Program-made: the position numbers and the translations under genes
Assembly: GCF_017742835.1 (NCBI RefSeq)
Contig: NZ_CP072392.1
Coordinates: 63,286-127,285, forward strand
Reading direction: 5' to 3'
Origin: Aquabacter sp. L1I39
Lineage (GTDB): Bacteria > Pseudomonadota > Alphaproteobacteria > Rhizobiales > Xanthobacteraceae
Length of the DNA: 64,000 nucleotides
Part shown: positions 27,628 through 36,205 of the stretch, piece by piece
How positions within the stretch are numbered: the stretch's first letter is position 1
Layout of the letters: the number at the start of each line of letters is the position of its first letter
The notes under the pieces: model-generated
The model's input: only the letters and a program-made list of their open reading frames with translations
What the model was told of the DNA's origin: nothing
Databases searched by the model: none

Positions 27628-28755
27628 ATGGCTCTGACCCGCCGCGCCTTTCTCGCCGGCACCACCGCCGGCCTCGTCCTCGCGCCCGCTTTTGCCATGG
27701 CACAAAGCCAGCTCCACGCGCAGGCCCACGCCCTCGACGAAGGCTGGATGACCACTGCGGGCATCGGCCAAGGATTCGGTGCCTTCGCCTTGGGCGCGGC
27801 CTTTGAAGCCCAGGAACGGGCGCCCTCCGTCGCCCGACTGCACGGCATCGAGGCGAGTCCGCGCGGACCCCTGGCGGTGGCAGTGGGCCGGAGGCCGGGC
27901 CATGTGGCCGTGGTGTTCGACCGCACGCACGGCGGCCCGGTCGCCGAATTCGCGCCCGGCACGGGTCGCGTCTTCTCCGGCCATGGCCGTTTTTCTCCCG
28001 ATGGCACGCGGTTCCTGACCAACGAGATCGAGCGGGGCGTCGCGGATGGCCCCACCCGCACAATGGGGCGCGGCATCGTGGCCGTGCGGGCCGTGGCAGG
28101 CGGGTTCGAAATCGTGGACGAATGGCGCACGGGCGGCGATGGGCCCCACGACCTCATGCGCAACGGCCCCCATTTGGTGGTGGCCAATGGCGGCATCGAG
28201 CCCAACACGCCCGAAGCGCTTGATGCCGAGGTCACCGGCAGCAGCATCACCCTGCTCGATCCCGACACCGGCGCGGCACGTGGCGAGGGGCAGCTTTCCA
28301 CCGAGCTGGCCAGCCTGTCGCTCCGGCATCTCGCCCGCGACGAGGCCGGCAGCATTGTGGTGGCGGCACAGGATCTGCTGAAGGACGGGGTGTCCCGTCC
28401 GCTCCTCTTCTCCATCGGAGCGGAAGGCGCACTGACCCCATTCGAGGCCCCGGAGGGCGAGCTTCTGGCCCTGCGCGGCTATGTGGGCTCGGTGGCGTTC
28501 GACGCTTCCGGCGCCTTCATCGCCTGCTCCAGCCCGCGCGGCGGGCGCATCGCCATCTGGCGGCGGGACGGGCGCTATATGGGCGCGGTGCCGCTGGTGG
28601 ATGGCTGCGGCCTGGCGGGGACCGCGCAGGCGGGACGCTTCCTCGCCACCAGCGGCTATGGCGAGGTGATCCTCATCGCTGTGGACGAAAGCGTGGGCAT
28701 CATCGACCGCCGCACCGGCGGTCCCCGCTTCGACAACCATATGGTGCGGGCCTGA
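27628..28755 (+). CDS. DUF1513 domain protein (beta-propeller-like, exported)
   Basis: A protein of 375 residues beginning with a Tat-like signal (LTRRAFLAGTTAGLVLAPAFA). The body is made of repeated short beta motifs (GHVAVVFDRTHG, GHGRFSPDGTRFLTNE, ITLLDPDTG, SVAFDASGAFIACSSPRGG) suggesting a seven-bladed propeller, as expected for DUF1513. AAGGAGG at 27613-27619 or GAAGG just upstream serves ATG 27628. It is the last gene of the imelysin operon; DUF1513 proteins regularly accompany imelysin and DHOR genes, but their function is unknown. Confidence 0.85.
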   Translation: MALTRRAFLAGTTAGLVLAPAFAMAQSQLHAQAHALDEGWMTTAGIGQGFGAFALGAAFEAQERAPSVARLHGIEASPRGPLAVAVGRRPGHVAVVFDRTHGGPVAEFAPGTGRVFSGHGRFSPDGTRFLTNEIERGVADGPTRTMGRGIVAVRAVAGGFEIVDEWRTGGDGPHDLMRNGPHLVVANGGIEPNTPEALDAEVTGSSITLLDPDTGAARGEGQLSTELASLSLRHLARDEAGSIVVAAQDLLKDGVSRPLLFSIGAEGALTPFEAPEGELLALRGYVGSVAFDASGAFIACSSPRGGRIAIWRRDGRYMGAVPLVDGCGLAGTAQAGRFLATSGYGEVILIAVDESVGIIDRRTGGPRFDNHMVRA

Positions 28756-28788
28756 CCGGAGCCCGGCCGCTCGCTCCTCGACGGGTGG

Positions 28789-29913
28789 TCAGGTGACGCA
28801 GCCGCGCCCGTCCACTGGCCACACCTCTTCCACCTGTTCGCCGCGCACCGCGACCATCCAGTCATATTGGGCGACGGTCGGGTCGCAATGGGACGGCACA
28901 AGGCGCAGCCGCTCTCCCAGCGCCGGCGCCGCCACGCCTTCGGCCGCCTCGATCCGCCCTTGCTCGTCGCTCGCCTTGGTGAAGGAGAGGTCGGGTCGCC
29001 CGGCCACGGCGGGCGGGCCGCAATCCAGGTTCAGTGCCTTCGCTCCGGCATCCACATAGGCCAGCCCCGGCGCGGGCGTGCGCAGCACCCCCGCGAGCAC
29101 GAACAGGCTCTGGGCAAAGGGCCGGTAGGGCGCGCCGTCGGCGTCGAGATTGCGGGCATAATCCACGTCCATGAAGACGTAGGAGCCGGGCTGGATCTCG
29201 TCCAGGAGCCCACTGGCCAGGTCCGCCTCGAAGCTCCCCGTACCCCCGCCCGTCACCAGCGGACAGGGCAGGCCGGCGGCGCGGATACGGGCGCGGGCCT
29301 CCGCCGCCCGCTCCCCGGCCTGATGGGCGGCGCGGGCGCGCTCGGCGGCGCCGCGCAGATGCTGCATGGGACCGTTATAGGCCTGGATGCCCCGAAGCTG
29401 GAGGCCCGCCGCGCTGTGGATCGCCTCGGCCAGCGGCAACAGCGCCTCGGGCGTCTGAAGACCCATGCGCGCATCCCCGGCGTCGATCTCGATGAGGATG
29501 TGGAACGTCACCCCTGCCGCCCGCGCCGCATCCGACAGCAGGGCCACATGGGTCAGGTCGCTGGCGAGCGTCGTCACCCGGACTTTGCCCGCGAGTGTGG
29601 CGAGACGCTCCAGCTTGCGCGCGCCCACCACGTGATTGGAGACCAAGAGGTCCTCCACCCCGCTCGGCAGCAGTGCCTCGGCCTCCGAGACCTTCTGGCA
29701 GCACAGGCCCACCGCGCCGGCGGCAAGCTGGCGGCGGGCGATAGCGACGCTCTTATGGGTCTTGCCGTGGGGGCGCAGCGCCACGCCCGCGGCCCTGGCC
29801 CGCGCCGCCATGAGGGCGATATTGGCCTCCAGGGCGTCGAGGTCCACCATCAAAGCGGGGGTATCGATCTCGGTGAACACATCGCCGGAGCGGGCAGGCA
29901 CGGGGGACGTCAC
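28789..29913 (-). CDS. DSD1-family PLP enzyme (D-threonine aldolase/3-hydroxyaspartate aldolase-like)
   Basis: A fold-type III PLP enzyme of 374 residues. The alanine-racemase-like barrel starts with TEIDTPALMVDLDALEANI; the PLP lysine is K51 in RPHGKTHKS. The C-terminal metal site HCD (VPSHCDPTVAQYD) is the zinc-binding pair of D-serine dehydratase and D-threonine aldolase. GTG 29913 is preferred because AAGGAAG lies at the right distance and family proteins begin close to TEIDTPA; a longer frame to 29991 has no support. Its neighbour is a TetR gene on the same strand. The exact substrate among D-threonine, D-serine or 3-hydroxyaspartate is open. Confidence 0.82.
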   Translation of the reverse strand: MTSPVPARSGDVFTEIDTPALMVDLDALEANIALMAARARAAGVALRPHGKTHKSVAIARRQLAAGAVGLCCQKVSEAEALLPSGVEDLLVSNHVVGARKLERLATLAGKVRVTTLASDLTHVALLSDAARAAGVTFHILIEIDAGDARMGLQTPEALLPLAEAIHSAAGLQLRGIQAYNGPMQHLRGAAERARAAHQAGERAAEARARIRAAGLPCPLVTGGGTGSFEADLASGLLDEIQPGSYVFMDVDYARNLDADGAPYRPFAQSLFVLAGVLRTPAPGLAYVDAGAKALNLDCGPPAVAGRPDLSFTKASDEQGRIEAAEGVAAPALGERLRLVPSHCDPTVAQYDWMVAVRGEQVEEVWPVDGRGCVT

Positions 29914-30010
29914 GGGCAGCTTCCTTGCAGGCCGCCGAAGAACAAGCGGCGGGCACCCTTTGTAGCAGGAACCGGCAGCGGGCACAGGCATGCCGGCCGG
30001 CTGTCTCGCC

Positions 30011-30859
30011 TCAGGTCTCGGCGGCGGTGACCTGTGCCGTACGGCGAGCCTGGAGTTCCGAGCGCGCCTCGGCGAGCACCGTCTTCAGCACCGCCGGCGA
30101 TCCCGTCATGAACTGGCGCACGGCATCCGCAATGACATCGTCCAGGGCTTCGGGCGTCGGTGTCCCATAAACAAACTTGCGGATGGCGATGTAGAAGACG
30201 CGCCCGTGCAGGCCCCAGAGGAGCTCCTCTTCCCGCTCCGTGACCGGAATCTCATCAGGTCCCGGCAAGCGCAGTTCGTGGCGCAGTTCGTGGCATGCGG
30301 GCACTACGATCAGCTTCTTGACGATGGCCAGGTAGCGCTTGGTGATGTCGAACGACTTCAGCCCGGAAAAGACGAAGATGCGGACCCAGTGGAAGTCGAA
30401 CACGCGCTGGGCATATTCCAGATAGAACTGGGTCAGGCGCTGTTCCACCGTGCGGCTGCGGTCGCGGATCAAGCCCTCCCAGTCCGGGCTCCAGCGGCTG
30501 AGATAGACGTGCTCATAGACCCGCTCGATGAGCGCTTCCTTGCTGGGAAAGTGCCGGTAGATGGCCGAATGGGTGATGCCCATGCGCTTGGCCAGCTCGC
30601 GCGTCTGGCCCTCGAATCCGTGCTCGGCGAAGAAGCGCACCGCCTCTTCCAGGATGGCCATCTCCCGGTCCGGCGCCCGCATGTTGCGCCGGCGCGGGCT
30701 TGCGCCCGATGAACGAACCCGGGCTGCGGGGCGGGCCGGGGCGACAGGCACGGACGGTTCATCTTGCGGCAAGAATGGCCTCCCCTTGGGCGCCGCGGGC
30801 TCAGAACCCGAGCCGGCGAAGGGCCGACCAGATTCATCCTGGGATAACGCATAAGGCAA
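30011..30859 (-). CDS. TetR family transcriptional regulator of the molybdenum hydroxylase operon
   Basis: A protein of 282 residues with a proline-rich N-terminal tail of about 60 residues, then the helix-turn-helix (ILEEAVRFFAEHGFEGQTRE, MGITHSAIYRHFPSKEALI). The aromatic-rich effector domain (FYLEYAQRVFDFHWVRIFVF) is long. It is divergent from the CoxM-type gene, and two identical GACCAAGTGGTC palindromes lie between them. Those resemble the RutR operator, but the effector domain is not obviously RutR. It most likely represses the divergent operon until a substrate binds. ATG choice is uncertain; a start at residue 60 is possible. Confidence 0.88.
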   Translation of the reverse strand: MPYALSQDESGRPFAGSGSEPAAPKGRPFLPQDEPSVPVAPARPAARVRSSGASPRRRNMRAPDREMAILEEAVRFFAEHGFEGQTRELAKRMGITHSAIYRHFPSKEALIERVYEHVYLSRWSPDWEGLIRDRSRTVEQRLTQFYLEYAQRVFDFHWVRIFVFSGLKSFDITKRYLAIVKKLIVVPACHELRHELRLPGPDEIPVTEREEELLWGLHGRVFYIAIRKFVYGTPTPEALDDVIADAVRQFMTGSPAVLKTVLAEARSELQARRTAQVTAAET

Positions 30860-30863
30860 AAGT

Positions 30864-30875
30864 GACCAAGTGGTC
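30864..30875 (+). promoter_or_regulatory. RutR-like operator 1
   Basis: GACCAAGTGGTC, a 12-bp palindrome (GACCA-AG-TGGTC), five bases upstream of the TetR start and 20 bases before the TTGACA of the divergent promoter. It matches the core GACCA-N2-TGGTC of the E. coli RutR site. Confidence 0.75.
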
Positions 30876-30883
30876 TTTTCACA

Positions 30884-30911
30884 TTGACACAGGTCAAATC
30901 CCGCGCATAAG
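30884..30911 (+). promoter_or_regulatory. Promoter of the molybdenum hydroxylase/Liv operon
   Basis: TTGACA (30884-30889), a 16-base spacer and CATAAG (30906-30911). Transcription would begin near 30918, inside the second operator (30916-30927), so repressor binding would block initiation. The -35 is also part of TTGACACAGGTCAA, a 5-bp dyad that fits the degenerate FNR consensus, although its position is not typical for activation. Confidence 0.6.
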
Positions 30912-30915
30912 TTAA

Positions 30916-30927
30916 GACCAAGTGGTC
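30916..30927 (+). promoter_or_regulatory. RutR-like operator 2
   Basis: A second exact copy of GACCAAGTGGTC, 52 bases (about five helical turns) from the first, lying on the predicted start of transcription. Confidence 0.75.
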
Positions 30928-30968
30928 ACAAATAGACCGCACTGGAAACGCCGCCCGAGGTTACCCGC

Positions 30969-31832
30969 GTGAAAGCTCGCGCCTTCACCTATGTCCGCGC
31001 CCGCTCCCTGGAGGAGGCCGTTACCCGCTTCGGCGAGGCGGACGGCGAGGCGAGCTATATTTCCGGCGGGCAGAGCCTGGTGCCGGCGCTGGCGCTGCGC
31101 CTCCAGGCACCAGCCGTGATCATCGACTTGGCGGGTATCGCCACCCTGCGCGGCGTGATGCTGGAAGACGGCGCCTTGCGCATCGGCGCGCTCACGCGCC
31201 ATGCGGACGTGCTGACCCATCCCCTTATCGGCGCCCATGCCCCGCTTCTGCGGGAAGCCGCGCCCCATGTGGCCCATCCGGCCATCCGCAATCGCGGCAC
31301 CATCGGCGGCAATATCGCGCTGGCGGATCCGGCTTCCGAATTCCCCGCCATGCTTCTGGCCATAGACGCGCGGGTGGAGATTTTCGGGCCAGCCGGTTTC
31401 AGGCAGGTGCCCGCCGATGACTATTTCCTCGACCTCTACCAGACCGCGGCCGAGCCCGGCGAAATCGTCACCGCCATCCTGGTGCCCCCTGCGCCTCCCG
31501 GTACCGTCATCGCGATGGACGAGCTGGCCCGTCGGCGTGGCGACTATGCCATGGTCGGTGCCGGCCTCCAGGGCCGCTTCTCGACCGACAGGACGGTGGA
31601 AGCGCTTCGCATCGCCTTCTTCAGCGTGGGCGCGACGCCGGTGCGCGCGAAAGGCGCCGAGACGGCGGTCATCGGGAATGCCCTCGACGCCGTCGCCATC
31701 GCCAAGGCCCAACGCGCCCTCGATGACGATCTCGACCCCATGGATGACGAGGAGGTGCCCGCCGCCATGCGCCGCCATCTGGCGCGGGTGCTGCTCGGCC
31801 GCCTTCTCCAGCGCATGAGGGACAAGACATGA
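30969..31832 (+). CDS. FAD-binding medium subunit of a xanthine/CO dehydrogenase-family enzyme
   Basis: A CoxM/XdhB-type flavoprotein subunit of 287 residues. FAD motifs are YISGGQSLVPALALRL near residue 40 and IRNRGTIGGNIALADPASE near residue 105. It mediates electron flow from the 2Fe-2S subunit to the external acceptor. Its TGA overlaps the ATG of the next gene by four bases. It is the first gene of a nine-gene run through the Liv transporter and CoxG. Confidence 0.92.
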   Translation: MKARAFTYVRARSLEEAVTRFGEADGEASYISGGQSLVPALALRLQAPAVIIDLAGIATLRGVMLEDGALRIGALTRHADVLTHPLIGAHAPLLREAAPHVAHPAIRNRGTIGGNIALADPASEFPAMLLAIDARVEIFGPAGFRQVPADDYFLDLYQTAAEPGEIVTAILVPPAPPGTVIAMDELARRRGDYAMVGAGLQGRFSTDRTVEALRIAFFSVGATPVRAKGAETAVIGNALDAVAIAKAQRALDDDLDPMDDEEVPAAMRRHLARVLLGRLLQRMRDKT

Positions 31833-32356
31833 CCGCGCCCGTCCCCGTCTCTCTGATCGTCAACGGCACTGAGGTCTCCCGCCTCGTCGCGCCACGCACG
31901 ACCCTTGCCGACTTCCTGCGCTTCGATCTGGAGCTGACCGGCACCCATACCGGCTGCGAGATGGGTGCATGCGGCGCCTGTCTTGTGATGATGGATGGAG
32001 AGGCCGTGCACGCCTGCCTGGTCTTTGCCGTGCAGGCGGTAGGCTCTCGCATCGAGACGGTGGAAGGCCTCGCAGAGCGTGGCGCCATCGCCGATCTCCA
32101 GGCCGCCTTTCACGTCCGCAACGCGCTGCAATGCGGCTTCTGTACCCCCGGCATGCTGGTCACCGCCCATGCGCTGCTGGAGCGCGTGGACGAAGTGCCC
32201 AGCCGGGAGGAGATCCGCGACGCGCTCTCCGGCAATTACTGCCGCTGCACGGGCTATGAAGCGATCGTCGATGCAGTGACGGCGGCGGCGCAGACGCGAT
32301 GCTGTGGTGGCGCCCGACCGGCGGATGCCCTCCAGGACGAAGGAGTGCAGCCGTGA
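31829..32356 (+). CDS. 2Fe-2S small subunit of a xanthine/CO dehydrogenase-family enzyme
   Basis: A CoxS-type protein of 175 residues. The plant-type 2Fe-2S cluster cysteines are seen in CEMGACGACLVMMDGEAVHAC, in the N-terminal half. The second cluster, in the C-terminal helical domain, uses LQCGFCTPGM and NYCRCTGYEAI. Overlaps of four bases on each side (ATGA upstream, GTGA downstream) show a tightly coupled trimeric enzyme. Confidence 0.95.
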   Translation: MTAPVPVSLIVNGTEVSRLVAPRTTLADFLRFDLELTGTHTGCEMGACGACLVMMDGEAVHACLVFAVQAVGSRIETVEGLAERGAIADLQAAFHVRNALQCGFCTPGMLVTAHALLERVDEVPSREEIRDALSGNYCRCTGYEAIVDAVTAAAQTRCCGGARPADALQDEGVQP

Positions 32357-34761
32357 ACGCGCCCTTCTCCCCCGCCGCACACACGGCTCCCGGCCACGAC
32401 AGCCCCCACGGGGCGGCCTCCGGCCATGTAGGCGCCCGCATGCCCCGCCCCAATGCCAAGCGCCTGCTCGCCGGGCGGGGGCGCTATGTGACCGACATCA
32501 CCTTGCCGCGCATGCTGCACGCGGCATTCGTGCGCTGCCCCTTCGCCCATGCGCGCATTTTCTCCGTGAATGCGGACGCCGCCCGCGCCGCCCCCGGCGT
32601 GCGGCTCGTGGCGACCGGGGCGGATCTGGCCCGCATCTGCACGCCCTGGGTGGGCACGCTCGACCATTTCAAGGGCATGAAGTCCCCGCCCCAGCTTCCC
32701 TTGCCCGTCGACATCGCGGTCTGGGCCGGTCAGGCGGTGGTGGCGGTGGTGGCCGACACCCGCGCCCTGGCGGAAGATGCCGCCGAGCTGGTGGAGATCG
32801 AATTCGAGGAACTGCCCGCCGTCACCGATCTGGACATGGCGCAGGAGCCGGGCGGCGCGAAGGTCAGCGCTGTGCTGCCGGACAATATGTGCTTCCGCGC
32901 CGGCCTCGACAACGGCAACGTGGACGAGCTGTTCGCCAGCGCCGCCCATGTGGTGGAAGGCGACTTCACCTTCGGCCGCCACACCGGCGTGACGCTGGAA
33001 CCCCGCGCGATCATCGCCGACTATGATCCGAGCGAGGAACGACTCACCGTCCATCACGCCACCCAGACGCCCTACCAGTTCCAGGACCTCTATTCCCGCC
33101 ATTACGGCATCCCGGAATCCCGTGTGCGTGTGGTGGCGCCGGACGTGGGCGGCTCCTTCGGCATCAAGCTCCATGTCTATCACGAGGACATGGCGGTGGT
33201 GGGCCTGTCCATCCTGTTGGGCCGGCCGGTGAAGTTCGCCGCCGACCGTACGGAGGCGTTCGTCTCCGACATCCATGCCCGCGACCATCGGGTGAAAGCC
33301 CGCGCGGCGGTCGGCGCGGATGGCACGCTGCTCGCCTTCCAGGTGGAGGACGAGACCGCCATCGGCGCCTTCTCCACCTATCCCCGCACCAGCGCGGTGG
33401 AGGGCAACCAGGTCATCCGCCTCATCGGCGCGCCCTATCGGCTGAAAGGCTATCAAGCCGACCTGAAGGTGCTGTTCCAGAACAAGGTGCAGACCAGCCA
33501 GTATCGCGCGGTGGGCCATCCCATCGCCTGCGCGGTCACCGAGCGGCTGGTGGATCTGGCGGCGGAAAAAACCGGGCTCGACCCCTTCGCCATCCGTGCC
33601 CGCAATCTCATTCCGGACGATGCCTATCCCTGCACGTCCGCCACCGGCTATCAGTTCGAGCGCCTGTCCCACGAGGCGTGCCTTTCAAAGCTGAAAGCGC
33701 TCATGGACTATGACCGCCTGCGTGCCGATCAGGCCGAGGCGCGGGCACGGGGGGTGCACCGGGGCATCGGGATTGCCGCCTTCGTGGAGATCACCAATCC
33801 GAGCCCGGCCTTCTATGGGGTGGGCGGCGCCCGCATTTCGGCGCAGGACGGGGCGATCCTGAAGATCACGCCGTCCGGCGAGGTGCGCTGCCTCATCTCG
33901 GTCACCGAGCAGGGCCAGGGCACGGAAGCCATTATCGGCCAGATCGTCGCCGATCATCTGGGGGTGCCGCAGACGGCGATCCGCGTCATCACGGGCGACA
34001 CGGAAGTCACCCCCCATGGCGGCGCCACCTGGGCCTGCCGGGGGGCTGGCATTGGCGGCGAAACCGCCCTCCAGGCAGCGAAGAAGCTGAAAGGTCAGGT
34101 GCTCGCTCTGGCAGGCACCATCCTCCAGGCCAATGGCGAAGACCTCGACCTGAGGGATGGCGAGGTAGTGGACCGCGCCAACGGGCAACCCCGCATCTCC
34201 CTGGCCGAAGTGGCCCGCATCGCCTATTTCCGCTCCGACACCTTGCCGAAGGGCACGGACGCGCAGCTCACCGCCGCCCACCACTTCGCCCCGCAGGGCT
34301 ATCCCTTCGCCTTCACCAACGGCATCCATGGCAGCCATGTGGAAGTCGACGTGGAAACCGGGCTGGTCAAGATCCTCAAGCACTTCGTGGTGGAGGATTG
34401 CGGCCGCATCATCAATCCGCTGCTGGTGGAAGAGCAGGTGCGCGGCGGCGTTGTGCAGGGGCTCGGCGCGGCCTTCTTCGAGGAATGCCGCTATGACGAG
34501 GCCGGCCAGCTGACCAATGGCTCGCTGGCGGATTATCTCGTGCCCATGTCGTGCGAGATGCCCGACATTCTCATCGACCATGTGGAAACGCCCACCGCCG
34601 ACACGGAATTGGGCGCCAAGGGCTGCGGGGAGGCGGGCACGGCCGCCGCCTCGGCCGCCGCGCTCAATGCGGTCAATGACGCGCTTTCCCCCTTCGGCGC
34701 GGCCATCAGCCAGATCCCCATGACGCCGGCTCGCCTGCTGAAGGCACTGGGCACCATCTAG
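32353..34761 (+). CDS. Molybdopterin-binding large subunit of a xanthine/CO dehydrogenase-family enzyme
   Basis: The catalytic subunit, 802 residues. Molybdopterin-contacting motifs include DVGGSFGIKL near residue 265 and the GCGEAG segment near the C-terminus, whose Glu is the catalytic base of the family. At the active-site loop it reads QYRAVGHP, which is neither the CSFR loop of true (form I) CO dehydrogenase nor the canonical AYRGAGRP of form II. It is therefore an aldehyde, xanthine or N-heterocycle hydroxylase of unknown substrate, not a CO oxidiser. GTG 32353 follows AAGGAG and overlaps the previous stop by four bases. Confidence 0.92.
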   Translation: MNAPFSPAAHTAPGHDSPHGAASGHVGARMPRPNAKRLLAGRGRYVTDITLPRMLHAAFVRCPFAHARIFSVNADAARAAPGVRLVATGADLARICTPWVGTLDHFKGMKSPPQLPLPVDIAVWAGQAVVAVVADTRALAEDAAELVEIEFEELPAVTDLDMAQEPGGAKVSAVLPDNMCFRAGLDNGNVDELFASAAHVVEGDFTFGRHTGVTLEPRAIIADYDPSEERLTVHHATQTPYQFQDLYSRHYGIPESRVRVVAPDVGGSFGIKLHVYHEDMAVVGLSILLGRPVKFAADRTEAFVSDIHARDHRVKARAAVGADGTLLAFQVEDETAIGAFSTYPRTSAVEGNQVIRLIGAPYRLKGYQADLKVLFQNKVQTSQYRAVGHPIACAVTERLVDLAAEKTGLDPFAIRARNLIPDDAYPCTSATGYQFERLSHEACLSKLKALMDYDRLRADQAEARARGVHRGIGIAAFVEITNPSPAFYGVGGARISAQDGAILKITPSGEVRCLISVTEQGQGTEAIIGQIVADHLGVPQTAIRVITGDTEVTPHGGATWACRGAGIGGETALQAAKKLKGQVLALAGTILQANGEDLDLRDGEVVDRANGQPRISLAEVARIAYFRSDTLPKGTDAQLTAAHHFAPQGYPFAFTNGIHGSHVEVDVETGLVKILKHFVVEDCGRIINPLLVEEQVRGGVVQGLGAAFFEECRYDEAGQLTNGSLADYLVPMSCEMPDILIDHVETPTADTELGAKGCGEAGTAAASAAALNAVNDALSPFGAAISQIPMTPARLLKALGTI

Positions 34762-34831
34762 ACCTCAACCAAATCGACTGACGCCAAAGCTCGACCAAAG
34801 CGAACCAAAACAAGAGTTTCGGGAGGATTTC

Positions 34832-36079
34832 ATGACCATGCGCAAGGACTTGTTCCGATCTGGCGTATCCCGCCGCACCATGCTCGGCGGCATGGCCGCC
34901 GGCGTCGGCCTCCTCGCCGCTCCCGCGCTGGTGCGGGCGCAGGCGGAGACCATTCGCATCGGCTTTCCCGTGCCCCTCACCGGCCCCTTCGGCGCCGAAG
35001 CGAAGGACCAGGTGAAGTGCGCCGAACTCGCCGTGCAGCAGGTGAATGCCAAGGGCGGCATTGCCGGGCGCAAGGTGGAATTGCTGGTGCGCGACGACAA
35101 GCTCAATGCCGGCGAGGCGGCCACCCGCACGCTGGAGCTGATCGAGAAGGACAAGGTGCACGCCATTGTCGGCTCGCTCTCCAGCGCCGTGCAGCTGGCC
35201 GTGAATGAGGTCACCCGCGCCCGTGGCGTGATCTATGTCTCCATCAGCCAGTCCGACACCATCAACGAGGTGAAGGACTTCTCCCGCTATACTTTCCACG
35301 AGGCGCTCAACCCGCACATGACCACGGCGGCGGTGGCGGAGAAGACCTTCAAGAAGGGCTCCAAGGTCGCCTATCTCGTCGCCGACTATGCCTATGGCCA
35401 CGAAATGCTGCGCGGCTTCAAGCGCGCCGCCGCCGCCATCGGCGCGGAGACGGTGGGCGAGATCCTGCACCCCATCGGCGCGTCCGACTATTCCACCTTG
35501 ATGCCGCGCATACGGTCCATGAAGCCGGACATCCTGTGCATCTGCAATTTCGGCCGCGACCAGGCCAATGCCATCAAGCAGGCCACCGAGTTCGGGCTCA
35601 AGCAGTCCATGCGCATCGTGGTGCCGGTCATCCTTTACAATCAGCGCCTGGCGCTGGGGCCCGACGCCTTCGAGGGCGTGGTGGGCGGCGCCAATTATTA
35701 TTGGGGCCTGGAGAAGACCGTCCCCTCGGCCAAGGCGTTCAATGACGCTTACAAGGCCACCCATGGCGGCGCCTATCCCAGCGATTACGGCGCCTATGGT
35801 TATACGGGCGTCGCCTCGCTCCTGCTCGCCATGGCGCAAGCGGGGGGGTCGGACACCGACAAGGTGGTCGCGGCCCTGGAGAACCTGAAATACGACGTGG
35901 CCAAGGGGCCGCAATTCTATCGCAAGTGCGACCACCAGTCGGTGCAGTCGGTGCTGGTGCTGGAATCCAAGAAGAAGGCCGACATGGCCAACGACCAGGA
36001 CCTCTTCGCCATCATCGCGGATGTCCCCGGCTCGGAGACCATGCTGCGCAGCTGCGGCGAGCTTGGCTTCCCCACCTGA
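34832..36079 (+). CDS. ABC transporter substrate-binding protein, branched-chain amino acid (LivK) type
   Basis: A periplasmic receptor of 415 residues with a Tat-like signal (SRRTMLGGMAAGVGLLAAPALVRA). The type I binding-protein fold is seen in TIRIGFPVPLTGPFGAEA, QVNAKGGIAGRKVELLVRDD and VHAIVGSLSSAVQLAV. GGGAGGA precedes ATG 34832. It follows the hydroxylase genes by 70 bases and precedes all four transporter genes, so it probably binds the substrate of the hydroxylase rather than an amino acid. Confidence 0.9.
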   Translation: MTMRKDLFRSGVSRRTMLGGMAAGVGLLAAPALVRAQAETIRIGFPVPLTGPFGAEAKDQVKCAELAVQQVNAKGGIAGRKVELLVRDDKLNAGEAATRTLELIEKDKVHAIVGSLSSAVQLAVNEVTRARGVIYVSISQSDTINEVKDFSRYTFHEALNPHMTTAAVAEKTFKKGSKVAYLVADYAYGHEMLRGFKRAAAAIGAETVGEILHPIGASDYSTLMPRIRSMKPDILCICNFGRDQANAIKQATEFGLKQSMRIVVPVILYNQRLALGPDAFEGVVGGANYYWGLEKTVPSAKAFNDAYKATHGGAYPSDYGAYGYTGVASLLLAMAQAGGSDTDKVVAALENLKYDVAKGPQFYRKCDHQSVQSVLVLESKKKADMANDQDLFAIIADVPGSETMLRSCGELGFPT

Positions 36080-36205
36080 CCACCCGGCGGGGCGACCCGC
36101 CGCAGTCCTATGCGCCGCTGGCCGGTCCTGGGTGCAGCCAGGGCGCGTCCGGCGGCGGTCCGGTCCCCAGCCTGCCGGCGGCCGCCCGCCCCAAAGGAAC
36201 GCCCG

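Noticed and set aside
30884..30897. TTGACACAGGTCAA as a third FNR/FixK box
   Set aside because: It fits only the degenerate consensus, and its first half is the -35 hexamer of the promoter. The centre is about 27 bases before the predicted start, not a normal activator position.
32353..34761. Calling the hydroxylase genes a true CO dehydrogenase (coxMSL)
   Set aside because: The large subunit lacks the CSFR active-site loop that marks form I CO dehydrogenase, so only the family is called.
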